A stretch of 41,271 bases of DNA from assembly GCA_963966275.1 (NCBI GenBank), contig CAWZYQ010000014.1:1-41271 (forward strand), in the 5' to 3' direction. Shown piece by piece: positions 6,202-14,480 of this stretch. A program made the position numbers and the translations under genes. The DNA is from UBA10427 sp003500135 (GTDB taxonomy: Bacteria; Bacteroidota; Bacteroidia; Cytophagales; Cyclobacteriaceae). Numbering within the stretch: position 1 is the stretch's first letter; each line of letters starts with the position of its first letter. The notes under the pieces were generated by a model. It did no database searches and was not told the DNA's origin. It saw nothing but the letters and a program-made list of their open reading frames with translations.

Positions 6202-7281
6202 CTAGCACATAAAAAAGTAATCTGTCCCCGCCAGCCTTCCTGTTCTACGAAAAAACTCCTCAATTTGTTGTTTGCCATTCCGGTCGCCGACATAGGAAAG
6301 GATGAATGCCCCCTCAGGGATATCCTCAAAATGATAAACATAGGGTTTCTTTTTCATCTGGACCACCTGTGGCCTCACATCAATGTATCCCGTTATGGGA
6401 AGATCATATCGCCACAGCGGGCGGCTTTTTTTGCGTACCGTTTTGCCATTGCCCCATATCAATATTGGCCGATCTTCCGGAAGGTTTTTTGCCGCCCATT
6501 TTTCAAAATACCGGGCTTTCAGTCTAAAAAAAGCCTCGGCGCTATATTTATCATGTCGTCTGGATAAGCGGTCAGGCCGGTCGTACCAGGTCAAAAGTGT
6601 TTCGGGCACCTTGCCAAAACAAACACCCCGGTCCATCCATCGCAACCATAATTCGTAATCCTCCGGTCCGTCGAAATCGAGGTAAGGCCCGTATGTATGG
6701 ACCAACTCCTTTTTGAACATTACACTGGGGTGGGCCAGAGGGGCATCAATAAAACGATTGTTGCAAACTTCCTGATGCGTCAATAATTCATTTTGCCATT
6801 GCACATGCAGGTCATAGCCCTTGCCGGCCTCAGCGCCTTCATATTCAACCTTACAACCCACCACACTGCAATTCGGGTTTTGTTTGGCAAATGCTAACTG
6901 TCTGGATAAGCGGTTTGGCCACATTTCATCATCGGCATCCATCCGGGCGATCCACATGCCCCGGGCCATTTTTAGTCCCGTGTTCAAAGTCGATACCAGC
7001 CCCTTATGCGGCAGATCGATCAGCCGTATGCGATTATCGGAATATTGTGCAGCAATACGCAGGCTGTTATCTGTGCTGCCATCGTTCAGCAGTAATAACT
7101 CAAATCCTTCGAAGTCCTGTCGAAGTACGCTTTCTATGGCCCTGCCCAAAAATTGGCCGGCGTTAAAAAAGGGCAACAATACTGCAATTATTACTTCATA
7201 TTGAGGGGTTTTATTGATATCAACAGCCAAATGATTCTTTTTACTGTAAGAATTTAGTTCAAAATGATTTTGCAATTTCAC
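6202..7281 (-). CDS. Family 2 glycosyltransferase with C-terminal Rossmann-like domain
   Basis: A cytoplasmic GT-A glycosyltransferase that transfers a sugar from a nucleotide donor, probably for surface polysaccharide. Residues 30-130 hold the GT2 core: VLLPFFNAGQFL, the donor-binding NDGSTDNS (66-73) and the metal-binding region MDADDEMWP (D115, D117). The acceptor part contains GPEDYELWLR. Residues from about 280 onward (ILIWGNGKTVR, GYIDVRP, FILSYVGDRNG) form a small nucleotide-binding-like domain seen in some bacterial GT2 fusions. There is no membrane segment. It is transcribed divergently from the secreted protein at 7336, with 54 bp between them. The acceptor sugar cannot be told. Confidence 0.88.
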   Translation of the reverse strand: MKLQNHFELNSYSKKNHLAVDINKTPQYEVIIAVLLPFFNAGQFLGRAIESVLRQDFEGFELLLLNDGSTDNSLRIAAQYSDNRIRLIDLPHKGLVSTLNTGLKMARGMWIARMDADDEMWPNRLSRQLAFAKQNPNCSVVGCKVEYEGAEAGKGYDLHVQWQNELLTHQEVCNNRFIDAPLAHPSVMFKKELVHTYGPYLDFDGPEDYELWLRWMDRGVCFGKVPETLLTWYDRPDRLSRRHDKYSAEAFFRLKARYFEKWAAKNLPEDRPILIWGNGKTVRKKSRPLWRYDLPITGYIDVRPQVVQMKKKPYVYHFEDIPEGAFILSYVGDRNGKQQIEEFFRRTGRLAGTDYFFMC

Positions 7282-7335
7282 TATGAAATCCTTTATTTAC
7301 AAGTAATCAATCAAAATGGCGCAACTTTCCCTATC

Positions 7336-7809
7336 ATGAAATACGTTACTAAACCGACATATATTTTTGGAGTTTTGTTTCTCCTCATTTTTACTGCCAT
7401 TGGCGCAAAAGCTCAACCAGGTATCGATGATGGGTATCAGTTTCACGATAATATCAAAGAGCTTCCGCTTGATATGCTGACGCGGCACCGTATACTTTTC
7501 ACGGCATCGGAAATACTGGACAAGAAAGGCGTTTTTTATGATAAAAACGCACCGGTGCTTATAGATATTTATGTCAAAATATCCAATGAAGAAGGTAGTC
7601 AGCAAACGGATTGTGCCCAGCAGGTAAGTAATATTCAACTTGGCGATTTAGTTATTTGCATGCACCGGTCGAATACAGAAAACACACGAATTGCCAATAT
7701 TGATGCTGCAAAGGGTCATTTGAAACTCAATAAAGATGGTTCGGTAGACCTCTCCGAGCGGAGCATTAAAAAAGCCGTTAAAGATGCGGTGAACCAAATG
7801 ATGAACTAA
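7336..7809 (+). CDS. Secreted protein of unknown function
   Basis: From the ATG at 7336 the protein has 157 residues and a clean signal peptide (MKYVTKPTYIFGVLFLLIF..., cleavage near AKA-QPG). A longer frame from 7264 would start inside the divergent glycosyltransferase gene and hide the signal peptide, so I reject it. The mature protein is small and soluble, with two cysteines in no known motif. The C-terminal part (NKDGSVDLSERSIKKAVKDAVNQMMN) is helical. It is predicted to be periplasmic; no family is recognised. A terminator follows. Confidence 0.75.
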   Translation: MKYVTKPTYIFGVLFLLIFTAIGAKAQPGIDDGYQFHDNIKELPLDMLTRHRILFTASEILDKKGVFYDKNAPVLIDIYVKISNEEGSQQTDCAQQVSNIQLGDLVICMHRSNTENTRIANIDAAKGHLKLNKDGSVDLSERSIKKAVKDAVNQMMN

Positions 7810-7832
7810 CCGGGTATTTTTTCTGGTTTTTT
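7808..7832 (+). terminator. Intrinsic terminator after the secreted protein gene
   Basis: AACCGG (7808-7813) pairs with CTGGTT (7823-7828), including one G-U pair, and is followed by four more T. It overlaps the stop codon region of the preceding gene. Confidence 0.55.
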
Positions 7833-7902
7833 AGGTGTCGACTGTTCAATTCTGGCATTATAGGCCTTAGCATTTTAATATTGAGCTTCTTAAACATAAA
7901 GG

Positions 7903-8883
7903 ATGCCAATCGTTAATAAGTCAGCATACAGGAAACCGTTTTATATGATCAACGGGCATATGGAGACCATCTTGCCCAGCCTTTTTAGAAAAGTGGGTGG
8001 CCCACAGTACTCGCGTGAGCGAATCACTACCGAAGATGGTGATTTTCTGGATATCGACTGGCTTTTACAAAAGGATAGTGACCATTTGGCGATCATCAGT
8101 CATGGTCTTGAAGGGTCTTCCGAACGCCCTTATGTACGGGGAGTGGCCAATACTTTTTATGAAACCGGATGGAATGTGCTGGCATGGAATTGCCGCAGTT
8201 GTTCCGGTGAGATGAACAAGACTTTCCGGCTATACCACCATGGAGCTACTTATGACTTAAGCGAGGTGGTGCGGTATGCCTTTAAAAAGAAACCCTTCAC
8301 CAAAATTGTACTGATCGGATTCAGTATGGGAGGTAGCCTTTCCTTGAAATATATGGGAGAAAACCCCCGTGTTTTACCCGATGAGATCAAAGGAGCCGTG
8401 GTATTTTCGGTACCAATGAGGCTGGAAGACAGTGCACGTGCATTATCCAGCTGGGACAATGCGGTTTACCGGAAGCGCTTTTTGAAAAAACTGATACGGA
8501 AAATCAAAATTAAAGCGTCATCTTTCCCAAATGAATATCCACTGGACGGGATCGACGATGTTCGCGATTTTGCCGCACTGGACAGCAAATATTCGGCGCC
8601 GCTGAATGGATTCGAGACGGCAGGCGATTTTTATGAATATGCCAGTGCAGGAAATTATCTTGAGTACATCGATCGACCGGCGCTGATTGTGAATGCAAAA
8701 AATGATCCCATGCTTCCGGATAGCTGTTACCCTTATGAGCTGGCGGGGAAACATCCATTTATTTTCCTGGAGACCCCGGAAAAAGGAGGGCATGTCGGCT
8801 TTCATTTGAAGGGCGACAAAAGCTGGATGGAAGTGCGTGCACTTGAATTTGTAAAAGAAAATATCATGCGAAATGAGAAATAA
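7903..8883 (+). CDS. YheT-family alpha/beta hydrolase
   Basis: A 326-residue serine hydrolase of the YheT/EMB8 group (COG0429). The family opening is present (NGHMETILPSLFR), then the oxyanion region HGLEGSS (67-73) and the nucleophile elbow GFSMGGS with Ser141. Asp268 (VNAKNDPMLP) and His297 (GGHVGFH) complete the triad. It is predicted to be a cytoplasmic esterase or lipase of unknown natural substrate. Its 3' end overlaps the next gene by 11 bases, suggesting co-translation with the DJ-1-like lipoprotein. Confidence 0.9.
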   Translation: MPIVNKSAYRKPFYMINGHMETILPSLFRKVGGPQYSRERITTEDGDFLDIDWLLQKDSDHLAIISHGLEGSSERPYVRGVANTFYETGWNVLAWNCRSCSGEMNKTFRLYHHGATYDLSEVVRYAFKKKPFTKIVLIGFSMGGSLSLKYMGENPRVLPDEIKGAVVFSVPMRLEDSARALSSWDNAVYRKRFLKKLIRKIKIKASSFPNEYPLDGIDDVRDFAALDSKYSAPLNGFETAGDFYEYASAGNYLEYIDRPALIVNAKNDPMLPDSCYPYELAGKHPFIFLETPEKGGHVGFHLKGDKSWMEVRALEFVKENIMRNEK

Positions 8884-9613
8884 GATACTCTATTTTACGC
8901 TAGCCCTTACAATTAGCCTGATGGGCTGTGGGCGAAAGAAAAATGTACCTGAAATTGACAAGCCTCAAAGGACGATAAATGTCGGGTTTGTAGTGGTTGA
9001 TGGGGTATACAATTCAGAACTGATGGCGCCGTACGATATTTTCCATCATGTCCGTTTTCATATCGATACCGCTATGCATGTGTTCACCGTTGCGCCGGAT
9101 AGCGGTATGGTAAAGACTTTTGAAGGTATCTCGTTTAAAGCGGACCATCACTTTGATGACCCCGCTTTACCGGATATTGATGTTTTGGTGCTGCCCAGTG
9201 CAGAAAACAGTATGGGATCTGATCTGGAGGATGGCCGTTTGATAGACTTCGTCAGAGAAAAGGGCGATGAAGCATCTTTTGTCGTTTCCCTTTGCGATGG
9301 GGCTTTTGTACTAGCCGAGGCAGGCTTACTGGATAGCCTTCTGGTCACCACTTTTCCGGAAGATGTGGACAAACTACAATCGCAATATCCACTGCTGGAG
9401 CTAATGAAAAAAGTGAGCTTTGTTCATGACGGCAAGGCGATCACCTCTGCCGGCGGCGCCCTGTCATACGAACCGGCGCTATATCTGGTGGAAATGATCT
9501 ATGGTAAGGAGGTGGCCAAAAAGGTGGGGAATGGCCTGGTGATTACCTGGAGTGCAAGCCTGGCGCCCTATGAACACGGCCCCAAAGCCATGCAGTACAA
9601 ACCAATCTGGTGA
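8873..9613 (+). CDS. DJ-1/PfpI-like lipoprotein
   Basis: A 246-residue protein with a lipoprotein signal: a hydrophobic segment, then LMGC with Cys19 as the lipidation site. The mature part is a class I glutamine amidotransferase-like/DJ-1/PfpI domain (about 35-230): VGFVVVDGVYNSELMAPYDIF, DVLVLPSA and a nucleophile elbow VVSLCDGAF with Cys141, then TSAGGALSYEPALYLVE. The overall pattern is close to the ligand-binding domain of GATase1-type AraC regulators, but no DNA-binding domain follows. It should sit in the periplasm attached to a membrane; substrate or ligand is unknown. It overlaps the hydrolase gene by 11 bp and converges on the VWA gene with only 13 bp between stops. Confidence 0.87.
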   Translation: MRNKILYFTLALTISLMGCGRKKNVPEIDKPQRTINVGFVVVDGVYNSELMAPYDIFHHVRFHIDTAMHVFTVAPDSGMVKTFEGISFKADHHFDDPALPDIDVLVLPSAENSMGSDLEDGRLIDFVREKGDEASFVVSLCDGAFVLAEAGLLDSLLVTTFPEDVDKLQSQYPLLELMKKVSFVHDGKAITSAGGALSYEPALYLVEMIYGKEVAKKVGNGLVITWSASLAPYEHGPKAMQYKPIW

Positions 9614-9626
9614 TATTTCTTATTTG

Positions 9627-11003
9627 CTAAAATCGAATGGTCATGGAGCCACCGGAGCTGATATCAAAATTTTTGATATGGGTGTATTTACTACCGCGTG
9701 CTTTAAATGAACGGAAAACCAATTTATACCTTCCGGGCTGAATGGCATAGGACTGACGGGTAGACTCAGGGGAAATATTGGCGATCCAACGCTGTTGACC
9801 GGCCCCATCCATCTCGTACAAGCTGCCCACGCCGTTGCTCACCAGGAATATGTTGATCACTCCCGGTTGTTTGAGGGGCAACGAAATATTGGATTTAGGC
9901 GCTATGCGTACATCTTTGAATGACTTGCGGGGAAGGGTCATCACTTCCACATCATAGGTACCGGCCAATAATTTTTCCGTTTTGTTAGCTGTGGTATTGA
10001 GAATAGTGGCATTGTCCTTTTTGATCAGCACACCAACCCCATCTCTGTACTCGCTGGCCCCGGGCAGGTCAATATTCAGGCTTCCCTGAGGGCATTGGAT
10101 GGGTATTACGTTATGCCTGCTGGCTTCGATAGGCGCATTTTTTTTGATTACCGGCGGAACAGTGTTTACGACAATGTCATAGTTCAGTACAGGATCTATT
10201 TCCACTGTGTCGGGTCGTCCGTTTGCATCTCGATAGTGTACAAAGTCGAAAGCGGGAATATCGGTAAAGTTATTGATAAAGGTAACGTTAACATTTGTTT
10301 CTGTGGGCTGTTGTTGATGGTCCAGCAGTTCTACTGACATCGTAGTTTCTCCAAGGCTCTGATTGACGGCCTCATTCAGCGCCCTTTTAAAAGCGCTGAT
10401 GTTTTTGGCATCGTAAAACTTGCCCATACAGCCAAAGGCCTCCTCAAACTTTCGATCCATACCTATGCCTATGACAAAGGGCTTTAGGAAGATGCCTTTT
10501 TTCTGCAGTGCCAGCGAAACGGCACATGGGTCACCGTCACAAGACTCAATCCCATCGGTTATGATGATGATGATATTTCTTACGTCGGGGTCAACGGGAA
10601 AGTCATTGGCGGCCTGTTCCAGCGAGTAGGCGATGGGCGTAGCGCCCTGTGGCTGGATCGTTTTGAGTTTGTTAATGATGGCGTCGTGATTATCGGGCGA
10701 GAAACCCACTTCCAGTTTGGAATCATTACAGCGCTGCAGCCTGCGGTGGTATTGATGTCCGTAAACGCGAAGGGCCAGCTCGAGCTGGTCATTGGTACGC
10801 AAACTGTCGACAAAATCGGCCAGGAATTTTTTGGCCACCTGAATTCTCAGTGCATTTTCCCATGGCGCGAGCATACTTCCCGAACCGTCGAGCAGGAAAA
10901 GCAGGCGTGTCTTATCCGGAATTTTTTGCTGTACTTCCTGGGCTTTCGACAATTGAATGGTCGAAAAAGTAATAAGAACAAGTAAAAAGATGACCCGATT
11001 CAT
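9627..11003 (-). CDS. Secreted von Willebrand factor A domain protein
   Basis: From the ATG at 11003 the protein has 458 residues with a signal peptide (MNRVIFLLVLITFSTIQ, cleavage near SKAQ). The frame is open upstream to 11081, but the added 26 residues would bury the signal. The VWA domain (about 33-230) has the MIDAS motif LLDGSGSM (D39, S41, S43) and ITDGIESCDGD. The second half is beta-rich and resembles repeated extracellular modules (YDIVVNTVPP, GTYDVEVMTLPR, PGRYKLVFRS). It is likely periplasmic or surface-exposed and metal-binding, taking part in protein-protein contact. It is a single gene without an obvious partner. Confidence 0.87.
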   Translation of the reverse strand: MNRVIFLLVLITFSTIQLSKAQEVQQKIPDKTRLLFLLDGSGSMLAPWENALRIQVAKKFLADFVDSLRTNDQLELALRVYGHQYHRRLQRCNDSKLEVGFSPDNHDAIINKLKTIQPQGATPIAYSLEQAANDFPVDPDVRNIIIIITDGIESCDGDPCAVSLALQKKGIFLKPFVIGIGMDRKFEEAFGCMGKFYDAKNISAFKRALNEAVNQSLGETTMSVELLDHQQQPTETNVNVTFINNFTDIPAFDFVHYRDANGRPDTVEIDPVLNYDIVVNTVPPVIKKNAPIEASRHNVIPIQCPQGSLNIDLPGASEYRDGVGVLIKKDNATILNTTANKTEKLLAGTYDVEVMTLPRKSFKDVRIAPKSNISLPLKQPGVINIFLVSNGVGSLYEMDGAGQQRWIANISPESTRQSYAIQPGRYKLVFRSFKARGSKYTHIKNFDISSGGSMTIRF

Positions 11004-11303
11004 ATTTGCAATTTGATATATTTTAGGAGTATGTACAACCGGAAGAGCATTGAATTTAGGAGTGAACCTTCTTCTTGTCATGTCAGTTAATTTAATACCT
11101 ATTTTTAAGCTAAAATTACTGTCCTAATTTCTGGGGAATGATCAGTTCCAGGGCTAAAACTTGCGCCAGTTAGGGAAGCATTCATTAATATCCCTGATTT
11201 CATTCTTTAATAAACACATATTTGTATAAATTAGTGGTACAAACAGAATGCAGTAGGGGAATCTAAAACTTAGAAATAGTATACTTCGTAAATTAGTACT
11301 GAT

Positions 11304-11516
11304 ATGAAAAGTACAAAAATCATCCATACTGAAAATAGGGAACAGGAAAATGCCTTAAAGGCTTTTGCCAAAGCGCTCAAAATCAAGTTCGAAGTTTCCA
11401 ATGAAAGTCCTTATGATCCTGAGTTTGTTAAAAAGATTGATGAGGGAGATAAGGATAGAGCCCAGGGCAAGGGCAGAAAAGTAACCCTGGATGAACTCAA
11501 TGGTCTATGGAAATAA
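11304..11516 (+). CDS. Antitoxin (DUF2683/RelB-like) of the YoeB pair
   Basis: A 70-residue protein with a short beta segment (TKIIHTENREQENALKAFAKALKIKFEV), typical of small antitoxins encoded beside Txe/YoeB toxins in Bacteroidota, then an acidic linker and a C-terminal tail (KVTLDELNGLW) that would wrap the toxin. It ends 10 bases inside the toxin gene, the usual antitoxin-first order. Such antitoxins normally repress their own operon. Family naming is by resemblance. Confidence 0.82.
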   Translation: MKSTKIIHTENREQENALKAFAKALKIKFEVSNESPYDPEFVKKIDEGDKDRAQGKGRKVTLDELNGLWK

Positions 11517-11764
11517 TCTATCTGCCCAAAGCTGATGAAGATCTGACATTTTGGATGAAAACAGGCAACAAGCAGGTTTTAAAAAGGAGAGTACAACTTA
11601 CCGAAGCAATACTCAAAAATCCATACAAAGGTATCGGTAAACCTGAAGCCTTAAAGTACCAATTAACAGGAAAATGGTCCCGAAGGATCAATAAAGTGCG
11701 CCGTTTTGTCTATGCAATTAATGATAATACGCTCTACGTGTACTCCCTAAAGGGGCATTACTAA
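11507..11764 (+). CDS. yoeB: Txe/YoeB-family mRNA interferase toxin
   Basis: An 85-residue RelE-superfamily toxin. The YoeB hallmarks are present: the segment KNPYKGIGKPEALKY (Glu47), LTGKWSRRI (Arg59/60), the basic VRRFVYAI and the C-terminal SLKGHY with His84-Tyr85. YoeB binds the ribosomal A site and cleaves mRNA when the antitoxin is lost. Length and C-terminus match active members, so it looks functional. It overlaps the antitoxin gene by 10 bp. The gene symbol is by family. Confidence 0.9.
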   Translation: MEIIYLPKADEDLTFWMKTGNKQVLKRRVQLTEAILKNPYKGIGKPEALKYQLTGKWSRRINKVRRFVYAINDNTLYVYSLKGHY

Positions 11765-12017
11765 ATCCTTGGATTGATCAGGTGTTATATTGTTATTCTA
11801 GGTGTTGTTTACCAACAAGGACTTACAATACTCTTTTATTCCATTTTGAATTCGAAATGTTTCATTAAATGCAACCAGTTATACAAAGGTTGCACGTGAT
11901 AACACGGATAAAGAGCAAAAACACACATCAATTGGTGGCCAGAAACCAAAGAAACCCTGTTTTTACAGATGTTAGTGGTATGTATAACTCAATCAGCAAA
12001 TTGCCTTCCGAAAAAGA

Positions 12018-12707
12018 TCAGTCACATCCTTCTGGCCCGCAGCTCGGGCCATTACCACTTACTTCGCGTGGTTGCTCATCGCTATGGGCCTGTTGTAATA
12101 CCTTTTCAAAATGTTCGACAGGTTGTGCACCTGAAATGCCATACTTTCGGTTGATCACAAAGAAGGGCACGCCGGTGATACCAAATTTCCTTGACGCTTC
12201 TTCTTCCGAACGCACCTGATCACTGAAGTCATCTGAATTGAGCATTTGTATGACCTCCTCCCGGTCCAGGCCCATTTCTTCCCCTATGTCTGCCAGCGCC
12301 TCGAGTCGTCCCACGTGTTTGCCATCGCGGAAATAGGCTTCAAACATAATTTCTTCTGCCTGGTGGCCCAGCCCTTTGGCTTGCGCCATTTTTAGTAGCC
12401 GGTGTGCATCGAAAGTGTTGGTAGGTACGGTTTTGTCAAAATTAAATTCGAGACCAATGGTTTTACCTTTTTCAGCCATATTGCCCGACATCTGAACGGC
12501 CCAGGTTCTCGGCTGGCCATATTTGCGGGCCAACAGCTCATACAAATCTTCCTTGTAGTCTTTTGCCGCACCCGGATCCAACTCAAAGCTCTTCCATTCA
12601 ATATCAATCGAAGTATTTTCAGGAAGTTTTTCAACCGCTTTTTCCAGGTGGTGTTTGCCGATATAACAAAAAGGGCAGGCAATGTCAGACCATATCTCTA
12701 TTTTCAT
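12018..12707 (-). CDS. DsbA-family oxidoreductase (FrnE-like)
   Basis: A 229-residue thioredoxin-fold protein with a helical insertion, as in FrnE/2-hydroxychromene isomerase-like DsbA relatives. The start IEIWSDIACPFCYIGK contains the active-site C11-P-F-C14. The cis-Pro region is present (FGITGVPFFVINRKYGISGAQ). There is no signal peptide, so it is cytoplasmic, unlike classical DsbA. It probably acts on thiols or disulfides during oxidative stress. A C-terminal CG-PEGCD motif adds two further cysteines, a feature of some FrnE proteins. It stands alone; the 253 bp downstream hold no gene. Confidence 0.9.
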   Translation of the reverse strand: MKIEIWSDIACPFCYIGKHHLEKAVEKLPENTSIDIEWKSFELDPGAAKDYKEDLYELLARKYGQPRTWAVQMSGNMAEKGKTIGLEFNFDKTVPTNTFDAHRLLKMAQAKGLGHQAEEIMFEAYFRDGKHVGRLEALADIGEEMGLDREEVIQMLNSDDFSDQVRSEEEASRKFGITGVPFFVINRKYGISGAQPVEHFEKVLQQAHSDEQPREVSGNGPSCGPEGCD

Positions 12708-12807
12708 AATCGTTGTTTTGAGTTATATGCAACCATACACCAAAGCAAGAAATTTGTTGCAACAATAATTGTCAAAAGTGTAATAAACAAGTCTTTGACC
12801 GGTCGAA

Positions 12808-13464
12808 TTATTGAACCTCGGCTTGTTGTAGCAGTATTCTCCTGAATTCCTTAAATGTTTTAATCAGATTCGCTTCCACCAGCGGATCGATAATCCAGTG
12901 GGGCAGGGTAGGCGCTTTTTTGGTGAATAGTTGATAGCGGATAAAAACCCTGTTTTCATTCAGGGTATTCACTTCCCAATATCCTTCGAAGTGGGGGATG
13001 CGGTCGTAGTTATCTTTTTCAGGCAATTTACCGGGCGTGCCCTCCAGTTGGATCTGAAAACCGCCTGTAGTATTCTTTTCCAGCTCGTTTCGTGTAATGA
13101 GTTCCTGGTCTTTGAGCGGCCAGGGGATGTCCATGAGTGAATAAGTGTACCATATATTTTCCGATTCAAAATCGAAATTGTAAAATTCAGTGGCACGCTG
13201 GACAAATTTTTTTGAGAGCTGATCACTTTTTAAGGTCTTAAGCGCCACCTCAGCATTCACTTCTACCTCCATTTCTGCCCGCATTTTCCGGGCTTTTCTA
13301 CCTTCCCCGGTTTCTACCCACTTCGTATAAATCTCAATATTTTCAGATTCTTTTTGAAGTTCCCACTCTTCGTTTTTTGACGGTTCCTGACTTCTCAGAT
13401 CATGGGGAAGCTGATAAACTAAAATGAGGACAATTATTATTTTGTGTAGAAATGTTGCTCGCAT
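12808..13464 (-). CDS. Secreted START-domain protein
   Basis: A 218-residue protein with an N-terminal signal segment (IIIVLILVYQLP, cleavage near RSQ). The rest matches a START/Bet v1-like lipid-binding domain: WELQKESENIEIYTKWVETG at the start, the central MDIPWPLKDQELI and a C-terminal helix (PHWIIDPLVEANLIKTFKEFR). The MDIPWPLKDQE block is typical of bacterial START proteins. It is predicted to bind a hydrophobic ligand in the periplasm; the ligand is unknown. It is transcribed alone, with the transposase gene downstream. Confidence 0.85.
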   Translation of the reverse strand: MRATFLHKIIIVLILVYQLPHDLRSQEPSKNEEWELQKESENIEIYTKWVETGEGRKARKMRAEMEVEVNAEVALKTLKSDQLSKKFVQRATEFYNFDFESENIWYTYSLMDIPWPLKDQELITRNELEKNTTGGFQIQLEGTPGKLPEKDNYDRIPHFEGYWEVNTLNENRVFIRYQLFTKKAPTLPHWIIDPLVEANLIKTFKEFRRILLQQAEVQ

Positions 13465-13520
13465 AGAATAATTATAAGCTCATTTCTTTTTGATTTATAG
13501 GATCAACCATTTAAATTTTA

Positions 13521-14414
13521 TTAAGAAATAATCATTTGATATGATACATGGCCGTGGCCCATCATCCTTTGAATTAGCTTGTCAAAAGCAGCTTCTTTAA
13601 ATAAGTGCCGGTTAAACCTAAAACAATACTCCTCTAAATAGCCTTGTAAATGCTTCTCACCGACATGATGATGTATCCCTCTCAACCATCCTTTAAGCTG
13701 CTGGATAAACCTGTGCATGAATGTGGAATTTTCTTTTGGAGGGCTTTTCTTTGGTTCCAACTGCCATTTTTCCTGCATGGGTGGATACCCGGTCCACTTG
13801 TCTGCTGCAATACTGGCGCTTGTATCGATCGGTCTATCGGGTATTTTTTCAAGCCCCTTACTTGGGAAATCCTTTATTTGCATGCCATACGCCCGCTTTA
13901 TCCCTTTCCCTTCGATTTCAATGACTATAGATGCTTTCATCTTTCCAGAAGCCCCCCTGCCTCGCTTTCCCTCTTTTTTACCACCGATAACACATTCATC
14001 CACCTCGCATTTTCCTTTAAGGGGATATAATTGGCTGCTTTTCATCGCAATGCGTACCTTTTTGGTAAATAGCATTGCTGTTTTTCGATTGATCCCATAT
14101 CTTTTTGCCAATAATTCAGCCGGCATTCCTTGGGTAGTTGAACTTAATTCAAAAATAATGTAAAACGCCTTTCGAATGCCAAATTCCACCTTATGAAACA
14201 ACGTGTTCGATGTAACTGCTTCAATATGTCGGCAACATTTACAAACCCTATGGTAAGGGGAGGCCTTCTTTGGCCAAAAGTGCGTGTGGCCACATTTACT
14301 ACACCTAAAGCCATCTTTCCATTTGTAGTGGGCAAGATAATCTTTACAATCTTCATCTGTTTTAAACTTCTCTATGAAGTTGACCACGCTTGCATCTTTA
14401 AATCCTTTAAACAT
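13521..14414 (-). CDS. IS1595-family (ISXO2-like) transposase
   Basis: A 297-residue transposase. The N-terminus carries a zinc ribbon (C38-x-x-C41 and C58-x-x-C61). Next is a helical DNA-binding part (LSSTTQGMPAELLAKRYGINRKTA). The ISXO2-like DDE domain begins at KCEVDECVIGGK (D139), with D205 in AADKWTGY and the C-terminal block LKGWLRGIHHHV...YLEEYCFRFNR. The frame is uninterrupted, so the protein may be active. I could not find convincing terminal inverted repeats or a target duplication in the flanks (13465-13520, 14415-14480), so the edges of the insertion are not defined. Confidence 0.92.
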   Translation of the reverse strand: MFKGFKDASVVNFIEKFKTDEDCKDYLAHYKWKDGFRCSKCGHTHFWPKKASPYHRVCKCCRHIEAVTSNTLFHKVEFGIRKAFYIIFELSSTTQGMPAELLAKRYGINRKTAMLFTKKVRIAMKSSQLYPLKGKCEVDECVIGGKKEGKRGRGASGKMKASIVIEIEGKGIKRAYGMQIKDFPSKGLEKIPDRPIDTSASIAADKWTGYPPMQEKWQLEPKKSPPKENSTFMHRFIQQLKGWLRGIHHHVGEKHLQGYLEEYCFRFNRHLFKEAAFDKLIQRMMGHGHVSYQMIIS

Positions 14415-14480
14415 ATCATTGGTATATGCTATTAAATTTAGCGAAAACTAATTAAATTAGTAAATCTTATATAGACTATT

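Noticed and set aside
6265..7204. Several plus-strand open frames of 73-127 codons
   Set aside because: They lie wholly inside the minus-strand glycosyltransferase, which has strong family motifs; these are antisense shadows.
7264..7335. Longer start for the secreted protein at 7264
   Set aside because: It would overlap the start of the divergent glycosyltransferase and bury a clean signal peptide starting at 7336.
11869..12219. Plus-strand frame of 116 codons
   Set aside because: Mostly antisense to the DsbA-family gene and without family features.
13465..14480. Terminal inverted repeats and target duplication of the IS1595-type element
   Set aside because: Both flanks were compared inward and only a six-base match (GATTTA) was found, which is not convincing in AT-rich sequence.
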